From CAYMWF01 sp964394085 [NCBI: uncultured Gemmatimonadota bacterium] (lineage in GTDB: Bacteria; GCA-2686955; CAYMWF01), in contig CAYMWF010000048.1 in assembly GCA_964394085.1 (NCBI GenBank), positions 1 to 38,417 on the forward strand: a DNA stretch of 38,417 bases, written 5' to 3'. Below the pieces are notes generated by a model that saw only the letters and a list, made by a program, of their open reading frames with translations, had not been told where the DNA came from and made no database searches. Numbering within the stretch: the first letter of the stretch is position 1; the number at the start of each line of letters is the position of its first letter. The translations under genes were made by a program, and so were the position numbers. Below, one piece after another: positions 1 through 8,067 of this stretch.

Positions 1-228
1 AGATCGAAGAGGTATTCCAAGTCGGCATAACCCGGAAGTCGGCATAATGCAGGTTGTGTCATACGAACATCCACGAGGGTCGACTTCAAATATCGGGTCG
101 GCATCCCGAGTTCGAGTATCAGCACGTCGGCAGAATAGGCATGATCAACCGCAGGCTCAGGCAGGCCCGCGGGTAAAAGTAGCATCACATTCAGCCGGGG
201 AGATTCGGTTCCGCCGCTGCGATCCGGA

Positions 229-253
229 TTCTTCACACGGAGAAAAGATGCCG
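229..253 (+). repeat. hairpin repeat copy 1
   Basis: Core TTCTTCACACGGAGAAA followed by AGATGCCG. The arms TTCTTC and GGAGAA pair with one U-G wobble around the loop ACAC. The same core recurs at 376, 465, 642, 3298, 17806, 17881, 28656 (minus) and 31114. Confidence 0.8.
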
Positions 254-375
254 TCGGGTTTGGGATTCCCTTGCCGCTGCGATCCGGTTCGGGATTCCGT
301 TGCCGTGGCAGGGCGACCGGAACCGCCGTTGCCCCCGTCGTGTAGCTTGGGATTCGGCCGTAGCAGCGGTTCGGA

Positions 376-400
376 TTCTTCACACGGAGAAAAGATGCCG
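376..400 (+). repeat. hairpin repeat copy 2
   Basis: Identical to copy 1 through the core and the AGATGCCG extension. Lies 147 bases from copy 1. Confidence 0.8.
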
Positions 401-464
401 CCGGGTTCGGGGTTCGGTCGACAGGACGGAACAATCCAGGGCTCCGCCGCCGCTGCTTTCCGGA

Positions 465-489
465 TTCTTCACACGGAGAAAAGATGCCG
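465..489 (+). repeat. hairpin repeat copy 3
   Basis: Identical core and AGATGCCG extension. The 60 bases to its right closely match those right of copy 1, so this is part of a longer duplicated segment. Confidence 0.8.
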
Positions 490-641
490 CCGGGTTTGGG
501 ATTCCCTTGCCGTTGCGATCCGGTTTGGGATTCCGCTGCCGAGGTGGTGCAGCCAAGGGATCCGCTGCCATGAGTTGTGCGGCGAGAGGTGCCTTTGCCC
601 CGGTCGTGCAGCTCGGGTTTCGGCAATCGAGGCGGTCCGGA

Positions 642-659
642 TTCTTCACATGGAGAAAA
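642..659 (+). repeat. hairpin repeat copy 4 (variant loop)
   Basis: TTCTTCACATGGAGAAA. The only change from the core is in the loop (ACAC to ACAT); the pairing arms are unchanged. Confidence 0.75.
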
Positions 660-1000
660 TCCTCGCGGGAATGCCGATCCGAAACCGTTTGTGCGAACAA
701 TGCGGGAATGAACCTGGCTGCTCATTATCGTCCGGACGCATCGAAGGAGGTTCAGTTCGTTCGCACGCGCTTTGACTAACCGGTGGTTGACCTGTTAGAA
801 TAGAGGCGGGGACCTGTTCCGTAAAACCGGTTCCAGGGTTTGAACGGCATCCCGGTCGCGTCGAGGCCCGGTCGGGAAAGAGGAACATCGATTTCGGGGA
901 TCCGGATCCCTGCCGTTAAACAAATCGACCCATTTTTTAAACGCGGATCCGTTCCGGCTGTGCGGAACCGGGTTCGCACGGCGATACCATCGGATATCCG

Positions 1001-1006
1001 GGGAGG
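1001..1006 (+). promoter_or_regulatory. ribosome binding site, PLD-like gene
   Basis: GGGAGG lies eight bases before the ATG at 1015 and decides the start: the encoded N-terminus is then an ordinary signal peptide. Confidence 0.7.
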
Positions 1007-1014
1007 TCCTTCAC

Positions 1015-3063
1015 ATGCGGACATACACATTTCGAACGGCGTTACTCCTGCTGGCCTGGAGCGGGTTGAACTCAACGGGATGGGCGGAACCGTTCGAAGT
1101 TTATTTTACCAAACCGGTCTCGGCGAGCAAGGCGACGGCGGGAGTGGCGAACGGCAACATCGACCTGGCGGACCTCGCCGACGGATTCATCGACGCCGCC
1201 GTATCTTCCATAGATATATGCGCCTACAACATTTCTCACGGCGATGTGGCCGACGCCCTCATCGACGCCAAGAACAGGGGCGTCGAAGTTCGCGTCATTA
1301 CCGAATATGACAACCGGAATACCGGTGCGATAGACCTCATCGAAGCCGCCGGCATCACCGTAATCGACGACACTTACGGTTACAACGACGGCGACGGAGC
1401 GATGCACAACAAGTTCATCGTGCGTGACTGCAGGGGCGACGTCGACCCGGCCAACGATCGACTCTGGACCGGCTCGTACAATTTCTCCTACGCGGCCACC
1501 GAAGATCATCTCGAAAACGTGATCATAATCGAATCGAGCGAAATGACCGAAGCCTTCACCGACGAGTTCGACGAGATGTGGGGCTCCTCGACCATGACCC
1601 CCGGATACGCGTCCTCCCGCTTCGGCTACAGGAAAAAAGACGACACGGCGCACATCTTCGACGTGGACGGCGTCGCGGTCGAGGTTTACATGGCTCCGTC
1701 GGACGGCTCCAACGACGAGATAATCGCCGAGATAGAGGATTCTTCGATCGGGGTCCGGTTCTGCATCTTTTCCTTCACGAGGGGCGATATCGCCGACGCT
1801 ATGAGAGTCCAGTACAACAGCATTCCGGGTTACTTCGTCGAAGGGGTATTCGATTCGTCCGGGGTTAGTGAATATTCCGAATACTGGGACATGAAGGGGC
1901 TGCCCCAGGGAAGCGACCCCTGGGATCCTCCCGCCGACGTGTTCATCGCCCGCAACCAGCCGGAAGACGCGCTCCTGCACCATAAATACATGATTCTAGA
2001 CCCGGGAGCGGCCGGAGCCCGGGTTCTGACCGGCTCCCACAACTGGTCGACCTCCGCCTGCACCTACAACGACGAGAATCTCGTGATTATTCATGATCCT
2101 GCGATATCGAACCTCTACGAGCAGGAATTTTTCGCGCGATTCACCGAAGCGTCGGGAACCGCCTTCCCCGTATACGATATCCAGTATTCCGAAGAACCGG
2201 GCGGCGACTCTCCTTTCAAGGACAGGCGCGTCAAACTCGGCGGCATCGTAACCGCGATATTCGACTACGAGGATCTCGTGTTCGTGTCCGACTCGGGCGG
2301 CGGCGGATGGAGCGGAGTGCCTCTTTACGGGGCGCCCTCCGGGGCTCAGCGCGGCGACAAAATCGCCGCAACCGGCGAAGTGGACGAATTCTACAATCTC
2401 ACGGAATTAAAGAGCATCACGGATCTCGAAATCGTGTCTTCAGGGCTCAGGGAACCGGACCCGGTATCGTGCGTCACCGGCGACGCGGGAACCGAGGAGT
2501 TCGAGGGCGTTCTCGTGGAGGTGCGGGGCGTTACGGTCACCGACGACGATCTCGGATACGGGGAGTGGGAGGTGGACGACGGCAGCGGCTCCCTGAGGGT
2601 GGATGATGCGGGTGATTATTCGTATAACCCGGTCAAAGGCGATGTTCTCGATGTGCTGCGGGGAGTAATCCATTATTCATTCAACAACTTCAAGCTCGAA
2701 CCGAGGGATAATGCCGATTTCGAGGAGCTCGGCATAGAAGAAGACAATTCGGGAACGCCCGCCCCGAACTCCCGGTCGAGACTGCTCCCCTGCTATCCCA
2801 ATCCGTGCAATCCAGTGGTTTCGATTCCGGTGGAGCTTCCGGCGGATTCGAAGGTGCGGCTTTCGATTCACGATCTCGGAGGACGCCGCGTCTCGCTGCT
2901 CGTCGACGGAGAGCTTGCTTCGGGATCGCACGTTTTCGAATGGCGCGGCCGTTCCGGCAGCGGGAGCATCGTATCTTCAGGCGTTTATGTCTGTTCTCTC
3001 GAGACGCTGGAGGACGGCGGCGGCTCGGAGCGCGAGACCCGGAAGATCGTGGTGCTCCGGTAG
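1015..3063 (+). CDS. secreted phospholipase-D-fold nuclease/phosphodiesterase with C-terminal sorting domain
   Basis: 682 residues. A signal peptide (about 1-24, hydrophobic core ALLLLAWSGL) predicts export. Two HKD half-sites follow. The first is HNKFIVRD with GSYNFS downstream (about residues 130-165); the second is HHKYMILD with GSHNWS (about 320-345). In the PLD superfamily these two halves form one phosphodiesterase active site. A region at about 395-560 resembles the OB-fold-like domains found beside extracellular nucleases. The last 90 residues carry PCYPNPCNP and end in TRKIVVLR, a FlgD-like module typical of surface-sorted proteins in FCB bacteria. Likely a surface or secreted nuclease or phospholipase; substrate unknown. 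The stop codon lies inside a 24-base repeat (3051-3074). Confidence 0.88.
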   Translation: MRTYTFRTALLLLAWSGLNSTGWAEPFEVYFTKPVSASKATAGVANGNIDLADLADGFIDAAVSSIDICAYNISHGDVADALIDAKNRGVEVRVITEYDNRNTGAIDLIEAAGITVIDDTYGYNDGDGAMHNKFIVRDCRGDVDPANDRLWTGSYNFSYAATEDHLENVIIIESSEMTEAFTDEFDEMWGSSTMTPGYASSRFGYRKKDDTAHIFDVDGVAVEVYMAPSDGSNDEIIAEIEDSSIGVRFCIFSFTRGDIADAMRVQYNSIPGYFVEGVFDSSGVSEYSEYWDMKGLPQGSDPWDPPADVFIARNQPEDALLHHKYMILDPGAAGARVLTGSHNWSTSACTYNDENLVIIHDPAISNLYEQEFFARFTEASGTAFPVYDIQYSEEPGGDSPFKDRRVKLGGIVTAIFDYEDLVFVSDSGGGGWSGVPLYGAPSGAQRGDKIAATGEVDEFYNLTELKSITDLEIVSSGLREPDPVSCVTGDAGTEEFEGVLVEVRGVTVTDDDLGYGEWEVDDGSGSLRVDDAGDYSYNPVKGDVLDVLRGVIHYSFNNFKLEPRDNADFEELGIEEDNSGTPAPNSRSRLLPCYPNPCNPVVSIPVELPADSKVRLSIHDLGGRRVSLLVDGELASGSHVFEWRGRSGSGSIVSSGVYVCSLETLEDGGGSERETRKIVVLR

Positions 3064-3125
3064 GCTCTAGGCTCTTAGTGCTCCGGCTGTTCGGCGCTCT
3101 TGGTGCTCCGGTAGGCTCTAGGCTC
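3051..3125 (+). repeat. 24-base direct repeat starting on a stop codon
   Basis: The same 24 bases (GGTGCTCCGGTAGG plus CTCTAGGCTC) occur at 3051-3074 and 3102-3125. The first copy contains the last codons and TAG stop of the PLD-like gene. A shorter variant (GTGCTCCGG) lies between them and another (GTGCTTCGG) just after. Looks like repeated local slippage seeded by the gene's 3' end. Confidence 0.75.
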
Positions 3126-3381
3126 GTGGTGCTTCGGCGGTTCGGCGGCCGCGCGATAATCTGGCCTGTCCGGCGCTTCTGGCAGTCCGCTAGCTTCGGC
3201 AGTCGCGGTGCTTCTGTAGGTTAGTCGATCGTGGAACTCCGGCAGGTTCGGCGATCGTGGTGTGGAGTTTCAGTTGCGGTTGCCGGGTTGGTGCGGCTTC
3301 TTCACACGGAGAAAGGCGAACCACCCTGATCCGGTTGCGGCTGTCGGGGTGATGAAGTTTCCCGACCCGATTGCGATAAGA
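3064..3381. other. gene-free spacer between convergent genes
   Basis: 318 bases between the convergent PLD-like and YcgN-like genes. Holds the second copy of the 24-base repeat, other GC-rich imperfect repeats (GTTCGGCG, GGTGCTTC) and one dispersed hairpin repeat. No hairpin followed by a T-run is seen on either strand. Confidence 0.6.
3298..3314 (+). repeat. hairpin repeat copy 5
   Basis: TTCTTCACACGGAGAAA, the same core as in the 1-1000 region but without the AGATGCCG extension. Confidence 0.75.
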
Positions 3382-3858
3382 TTATTCGGTTTCGGCCGGC
3401 CCTGCGTCGTGCTCGACCCAGAAGATGATGAAGGCGGGCAGCTCGTTCGGGTCCACATTTTCCTCGGAGATGACCTTTCCCCGAACCGGGATCCCCGACC
3501 TGTGCATGGTGTCGCGGTGCCCGCATTCGAGAGGATGCCACGCTGGAAGTGTCTTACCCGTGGCAAGGCGGCGGTATGCGCACGTGGACGGCAGCAGGGC
3601 GAGACTGGCCGCATTCGCCGGCGTGAGCACCAGGCAGTCGGCCGCCAGCTCTGACCGGAGCTCATACTCGCGACATTCGCACCGCTCGATGTCGAGATAA
3701 CGGCAGGCGACGCCCGTGTAGAACACCTCACCCGTATCCTCGTCCTCCAGTTTCCGCAGGCAGCACCGGCCGCACCGGTCGCACAATTTCTCCCACTCCT
3801 GCATCGTCATGTCCCGGAGGTCCTTCTCCTTCCAGAATCGCGATCCCGTTCTACTCAT
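3382..3858 (-). CDS. ycgN: YcgN-like UPF0260 cysteine-cluster protein
   Basis: 158 residues. Matches the YkgJ/YcgN (UPF0260) family from residue 8: FWKEKDL, then EWEKLCDRCGRCC, an acidic DEDTGEVFYT stretch, VACRYLD, CECREYE, the LPSTCAYR motif and LPAWHPLECG. The CxxCxxCC and later cysteines are the conserved set thought to bind metal, probably Zn or Fe-S; the function of the family is not established. Length is normal for the family. The ATG at 3858 has AAAGGA six bases upstream. Convergent with the PLD-like gene. The segment that encodes the N-terminus and RBS has a degenerate tandem copy just upstream (3891-3953). Confidence 0.88.
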   Translation of the reverse strand: MSRTGSRFWKEKDLRDMTMQEWEKLCDRCGRCCLRKLEDEDTGEVFYTGVACRYLDIERCECREYELRSELAADCLVLTPANAASLALLPSTCAYRRLATGKTLPAWHPLECGHRDTMHRSGIPVRGKVISEENVDPNELPAFIIFWVEHDAGPAETE

Positions 3859-3953
3859 CGGTTCCTTTCCCGCTCATACCTCGTCTTGTCCCGAAGGCCT
3901 TTATCTTCCCGGAAGCGCGATCCCGTTCCGCTCATCAGTCCTCTCCCGACCCG
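3814..3953. repeat. imperfect tandem duplication across the ycgN-like start
   Basis: 3814-3878 (first codons, ATG and RBS of the YcgN-like gene) is repeated imperfectly at 3891-3953, about 77 bases apart. Shared stretches include GCGATCCCGTTC and CTCATC plus the pyrimidine-rich flanks. The outer copy is no longer coding. Confidence 0.6.
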
Positions 3954-4205
3954 TATCCTTCTGCATGAAACCCGAATGTCCCCGTCCCGGTTTTTGCCTC
4001 GGGCCACGACGCGATTGTAACGAAACGGAGCCCTCCGGGCAACATCGACCGAAACGAGCCGTTCGGAGAGTCACCGACGGTGCTGAATATCCTCACGGAT
4101 GACGACGATTTTTCAAAAGGCGCTTGTTTTTTTTTGAAGGTGTAGGATATTGTCCAGGAAAGCATCGATTCTTTTTAATGAAGGCACCGAACCTAGAGGA
4201 AAAAA
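3859..4205. other. divergent intergenic region
   Basis: About 350 bases between the divergent YcgN-like and TolB-like genes. Holds the outer copy of the tandem duplication, a T9 run near 4130 and a possible promoter for the rightward gene. A 76-codon minus-strand frame (4165-3935) has no recognisable features and is not called. Confidence 0.5.
4150..4179 (+). promoter_or_regulatory. possible sigma70-type promoter
   Basis: TTGTCC (4150-4155), 18-base spacer, TTTAAT (4174-4179). It would give a leader of about 20 bases before the ATG at 4206. Only moderate agreement with consensus. Confidence 0.35.
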
Positions 4206-5738
4206 ATGATTTACTTATCCCTGGTCCTGATCATTATCGCCGGGGCCGTCCCGGCGTCCTCTTTCGAAGTGGCTGAAGCGCTGACGCCGAACATCCTTCT
4301 CAACTCGCGATTCGACACCGGGAACACCGACAACTGGCTGCCCGGCCGGAACGGAGAACTTTCGGTCACCGACGAGTACTTCGTCAGCCCTCCGTATTCG
4401 ATGAAGCTGGCCCCGGATCTGCTTCTCTGGATGGGAGTTTCCCAGGCTCTGCCCATCAACCGCATCACCGACCAGGAAGTGACCATCTCGGGCTGGATGC
4501 GGAGCGCCGGCGACAGGGAGCTGCTGGTGACTGTGGCTCTGTTCCGGTCGAGCGGATACGACACCACCTGCGTGCAGGCCTTCCACACGTCTTCCGACCG
4601 GTGGCGCGAATTCACTGTCGAGTGCAGCATACCCGATGATACTTATTACGCGGCTCTCATGTTAACGGCCATGGGAACCCACGGCTCCCTCTTCCTGGAC
4701 GACCTGCAGTTCCTTCCTCATGATCCGCCGCCCGGGTTCGTCATCGAGAAGCTTCCCGCGGTGCTGACTCCCATACCTGAGACCGCCGCCCTGACGGCCG
4801 TATCGAACCGCCACCACACGCCCGGCGTCGGCGGTATCCTCAACAACGAGGTATATGTTCTCGACGCCGACGGCGGCAACGCCACCCGCATCACCTGGAA
4901 CGGGTTCGGGCATATCCATCCCGCCGTCTCGCCGAGTCGCCGGTACATCGCGGTCTCCCGTTTCACGGAGGATATCGACGGCGACATGGAATACGTGGTG
5001 CCGATGGATCCGCAGGCCCTCTGGGTTCTCGACCTGGAGGCTCAGGAGGAGTGGCTGCTCGTTCCGGATTATTACTATCACGCCGGCATAGGCGGCATCG
5101 CCTGGTCGCCGGACGGCGAGTGGATTTACTTCGCTCTGAATACCGGCCGCAACACGAGTATTCACAAAATCCGTCCGGACGGAACCGGCTTCACCCGGGT
5201 GGCCAGGGATAATCATCTATCGAGCGATCCGGGGGTCTCCGCCGACGGCGAATGGATAGTCTATCACCGCCAGGAGCGGTATCCCGACGGCTCCCGCGTC
5301 GACAAGGCTGAAATCTGGGCGATGCGAAAGGATGGGTCGGGCGCCCGGCGCATCTCGGACGGCGGGCCGGTGAGCGGTCACGAGGGCGGGTGGGTGATCG
5401 GCGACTGGGACCCGGAGGTCAGTCCGGACGGGAGCATGTTATTCGTCGGATACAAGCGGCCGGACGACCAGGGCTTCGACCTGGTTCGGGTCGATATTCC
5501 CGGCCTCGCGCGCACGACGCTGGTGCACGGCGCTTTCAACCGGCTCGTCGGAATTCCCGACTGGTTCGACGGCGAAGTGGTCTTCACCGAATGGAAATAC
5601 AGCGTTTTCGGGCAGCCCCAGTATATCGGCATCGCGGCGGTTCAGCCCGACGGAAGCGGTTTCCGGCGCCTCGAAGGCCCTTTCGAGGATCCCCTCGACG
5701 GCTGCAAGTGCGTTCGCGTGATCCGGTCCCCGAGGTAG
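4206..5738 (+). CDS. secreted TolB-like beta-propeller protein with N-terminal carbohydrate-binding-like domain
   Basis: 510 residues. Signal peptide about 1-20 (YLSLVLIIIAGAVPASS). Residues about 28-175 have the pattern of a jelly-roll CBM: NILLNSRFDTGNTDNW at the start, GSLFLDDLQF at the end. The remainder is a WD40-like/PD40 propeller with repeated VLDADGGN, HPAVSPSRRYIAV, IAWSPDGEWIYF, PDGTGFTRV, SADGEWIVYH and EVSPDGSMLF blades. Such proteins usually bind partners or glycans rather than catalyse. AGAGGA at 4195-4200 supports the ATG at 4206. No sorting domain is seen. The final codons lie inside a 33-base tandem repeat that continues past the stop. Confidence 0.82.
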   Translation: MIYLSLVLIIIAGAVPASSFEVAEALTPNILLNSRFDTGNTDNWLPGRNGELSVTDEYFVSPPYSMKLAPDLLLWMGVSQALPINRITDQEVTISGWMRSAGDRELLVTVALFRSSGYDTTCVQAFHTSSDRWREFTVECSIPDDTYYAALMLTAMGTHGSLFLDDLQFLPHDPPPGFVIEKLPAVLTPIPETAALTAVSNRHHTPGVGGILNNEVYVLDADGGNATRITWNGFGHIHPAVSPSRRYIAVSRFTEDIDGDMEYVVPMDPQALWVLDLEAQEEWLLVPDYYYHAGIGGIAWSPDGEWIYFALNTGRNTSIHKIRPDGTGFTRVARDNHLSSDPGVSADGEWIVYHRQERYPDGSRVDKAEIWAMRKDGSGARRISDGGPVSGHEGGWVIGDWDPEVSPDGSMLFVGYKRPDDQGFDLVRVDIPGLARTTLVHGAFNRLVGIPDWFDGEVVFTEWKYSVFGQPQYIGIAAVQPDGSGFRRLEGPFEDPLDGCKCVRVIRSPR

Positions 5739-5860
5739 GCCCAGCCTCGAGATCAGGTCCCCGCGGTAAAGCGCGTCCCCGCGATCCGATCCCCGGCAGC
5801 AAAGCGCGTCCCCGCGATCCGATCCCCGACAGCAAAGCGCGCCCCCGCGATCCGGTCCCC
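5720..5860 (+). repeat. 33-base tandem repeat overlapping the TolB-like gene's stop
   Basis: Units start with GATCCGRTCCCC: 5720-5750 (contains the TAG stop), 5751-5782, 5783-5815, 5816-5848, then a decayed unit from 5849. The two central units differ by only a few bases. Each ends GCGCGTCCCCGC or similar. Confidence 0.85.
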
Positions 5861-6040
5861 GCGCCAGGCACGGCCTCCCGCTTCGCTCCCGGCGGTAAGC
5901 GCGAACTCGTGATTCGTTTTCCGGCCCGGATATGATATCATCCACCTTGCCTCCGCACTGTCTGCGCAATCGTTGAACCGCCGGACAGGCGGTTCGGATT
6001 CAGCGCTCTATTCTTTCACCGCGATAACCGGATTGTTCAA
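5739..6040. other. gene-free spacer with tandem repeat
   Basis: 302 bases. The first third is the 33-base tandem repeat. ATGATATCAT near 5932 is a ten-base palindrome. No clear promoter or RBS precedes the histidinol-phosphatase-like gene. Confidence 0.5.
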
Positions 6041-6865
6041 ATGATCGACTACCACGTCCATACTGTTTACTCCCGCCACGGCGGAGGAGGGCTCCGCGAA
6101 ACCGCCGTTGCCGCCGTTGCCGCCGGCATCCGGGAGATGGGATTCTCCGAGCATCTGCCGCATCCTCCGGGGCAGGTCACCGATTACGAGAATTCGGCCA
6201 TGCGCGCCGAAGATATGAGCGCCTACCTCGCGGAAGTCGAAGAGCTCCGGCACGCCCCCCCCGACGGTCTCGTGATCCGCTCCGGTCTCGAAGCCGAATA
6301 TTTTCCGGGTTACGAGGAGTGGACGGCGGATATCCTCTCCGGTCTCGACCTCGACTACATCATCGGCTCGGTTCATTTCCTGGGCCGCAAGAGTTTCGAT
6401 TACGGACCCGAGCGATTCAAAAGGATAGTCGACTCTTATCCCGGGCGGCTGCCGGGGCTGTGGCGCGATTATCTTCTCAGGGTGAGGGAGCTTGTCCGGT
6501 CGGGCCTGTTCCAGGTAGTGGGGCACTTCGATCTGCTGAAGAAATATCTTCCTCCGGGGGAAGGCGCGGTTCCCCGGGAGTGCGACGACCTGGTAAGAGA
6601 GATTTTCTCCGAAGCCGCGGCGCGGGACATGGCGATCGAGCTCAATACGAGCGGATGGCGCAGCCTCTGTAACGCCAGTTATCCGGCCCGGTCGCTTCTT
6701 TCTCTCGCAAAGGAATCGGGCTGCCGGGTCACCATAGGCTCCGATTCCCACTCGCCTTCCGACGTGGGGCGCGACGTAGCCCGGGGGCTCGCCCTCCTCA
6801 GGGAAACCGGATTCACCCACGTGACGGGGTTCATCCGCCGGTCTCCCGCCCAAATTCCCCTTTAA
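6041..6865 (+). CDS. PHP-domain histidinol-phosphatase family protein
   Basis: 274 residues, usual length for HisJ/HisK-type phosphatases. PHP metal-site motifs occur in order: DYHVHTVYS (residue 3), GFSEHLPHP (about 35), GLEAEYFPG (about 86), IGSVHFLG (about 110), GHFDLLKKY (about 165), IELNTSGWR (about 205) and GSDSHSPSDVG (about 235). These His, Glu and Asp residues bind the metals that hydrolyse histidinol phosphate in the histidine pathway. No other his gene is nearby, so a related phosphoesterase role cannot be excluded. Cytoplasmic. The ATG has no evident Shine-Dalgarno; it is chosen because DYHVHT must lie at the N-terminus. Confidence 0.88.
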   Translation: MIDYHVHTVYSRHGGGGLRETAVAAVAAGIREMGFSEHLPHPPGQVTDYENSAMRAEDMSAYLAEVEELRHAPPDGLVIRSGLEAEYFPGYEEWTADILSGLDLDYIIGSVHFLGRKSFDYGPERFKRIVDSYPGRLPGLWRDYLLRVRELVRSGLFQVVGHFDLLKKYLPPGEGAVPRECDDLVREIFSEAAARDMAIELNTSGWRSLCNASYPARSLLSLAKESGCRVTIGSDSHSPSDVGRDVARGLALLRETGFTHVTGFIRRSPAQIPL

Positions 6866-6924
6866 AAACACCTCGAACGGGCGTATTACAGCCGCTGCAG
6901 ATCCGATTTTCATAGGGATGCGGT

Positions 6925-6953
6925 TTGCCATACTTCACATCCGGGGATATAAT
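6925..6953 (+). promoter_or_regulatory. sigma70-type promoter of the SGNH hydrolase gene
   Basis: TTGCCA (6925-6930), 17-base spacer, perfect TATAAT (6948-6953). Predicts transcription from about 6960 and a 60-base leader before the ATG at 7020. Confidence 0.7.
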
Positions 6954-7019
6954 TTCTTCGAGCAGCATATATAACTTGCCCAGGCCTCTCCACAACAACC
7001 ACCTGTCGAGGAGAAACAG

Positions 7020-7901
7020 ATGAAAAAGTTAGCTTTCGTGAGCATTGTCACCGTAATAGCAGCTCTCGGGTTCACCGGTCTCCACGCGGAAGGAGCCTAC
7101 GGCGGCGGCGCCGATTCCGAAACCCGCGTGCTCATCGTGGGAGACAGCTGGGCCGAGTTCACCTGGATTTTCGGCTCCCTCGACCTGGCATTCGACCGGG
7201 CCGGTTTCCCCGACATCGCCGCCAAGGGTGACGTCACCGCAATCGGCGGATCCACGGCGTCCCAGTGGAGGGAACCCGGGTACCTCGCTCTCATCGACCA
7301 GGAGCTTGCCGCGAATCCGGAGATCGATGTCATCCATCTCTGCATCGGGGGCAACGACTTTCTCTACGAATGGAATACTTCAATGACCCTAGAAGAAGAA
7401 GAGGACCTGTTTCAGCGGATTCTCACCGACATCGGCGCCGTTATCGAATATATCCTTATCGGGTATCCCGGTATTCAGATCGTCTTCTGCGGATATGACT
7501 ATCCCAACCTGGAGGAGATACGGGAATGGGATCCCATGACCTGGTTCCTCTGGTTCTCCATGGGTATGCCGGATCCGGTTACCATCAACGACGCCATGAT
7601 CAGGATGTCTGAGCTTGTGATAGACGGGGGATTAGAAGTGCCGTCCCTCCATGTCATAAATCACATGGGCCTGATGCAATGGGTCTTCGGCTATCCGGGC
7701 CACGGTATTCCCCCCCGGAGCCTGCCGCTCCCCGGCAATGAGCCGTCCGGATACGAACCGCTGGCAGGCGGCGACCCCACGCTGCCGAGTCCGCCTGAGG
7801 CGATGCTCGACGGTATCCATCTCGGTTTCAGGGGCTACAACTGCATCGCTTTAAGTTGCACTTATTACTTCTATCATGGATGGTTTACGGCGAATCCGTG
7901 A
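7020..7901 (+). CDS. secreted SGNH/GDSL-type hydrolase
   Basis: 293 residues. Signal peptide about 1-23 (LAFVSIVTVIAALGFTG). SGNH blocks: GDSW (41-44, nucleophile Ser43), the Gly of GGSTAS, GGND (110-113, oxyanion Asn112) and DGIHLGFRGY near the C-terminus supplying the Asp-His pair. These are the four catalytic blocks of SGNH esterases and acetylhydrolases. Probably an extracytoplasmic esterase, substrate unknown. AGGAG precedes the ATG by about 8 bases. It lies directly before three membrane proteins that also carry SGNH domains, suggesting a shared role, perhaps ester modification of a surface glycan. Confidence 0.85.
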   Translation: MKKLAFVSIVTVIAALGFTGLHAEGAYGGGADSETRVLIVGDSWAEFTWIFGSLDLAFDRAGFPDIAAKGDVTAIGGSTASQWREPGYLALIDQELAANPEIDVIHLCIGGNDFLYEWNTSMTLEEEEDLFQRILTDIGAVIEYILIGYPGIQIVFCGYDYPNLEEIREWDPMTWFLWFSMGMPDPVTINDAMIRMSELVIDGGLEVPSLHVINHMGLMQWVFGYPGHGIPPRSLPLPGNEPSGYEPLAGGDPTLPSPPEAMLDGIHLGFRGYNCIALSCTYYFYHGWFTANP

Positions 7902-8067
7902 GAGATCCCCTGCCAAACAAAAGAGCCCGAAGTCGGCCGGAATCCGGGTGGTGCGGCAACCCGGGATCGTATATGATGCCTATACCGGTATCGGCGCCTG
8001 GCGGGAACGGCTTCATAACCGGTTTCAGTATCGACGAGCGCAGTAAACAGAGTAAACAGGGAAAAAG

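Larger units (their letters stand above)
1..1014. other. gene-free repeat-rich region
   Basis: No convincing gene is seen. The open frames here are low-complexity and run through repeats. The region holds four copies of the hairpin repeat (229, 376, 465, 642) embedded in longer imperfect duplications: about 211-310 resembles about 445-550, and about 350-420 is a shorter relative. All carry GGGTTYGGGATTCC-like flanks. The last 200 bases lead into the phospholipase-D-like gene. I found no well-spaced sigma70 promoter there. Confidence 0.7.

Noticed and set aside
47-775. 242-codon plus-strand frame in the first kilobase
   Set aside because: It runs through the hairpin repeats, which produce repeated RILHTEKRCRR-like peptides; no RBS or domain.
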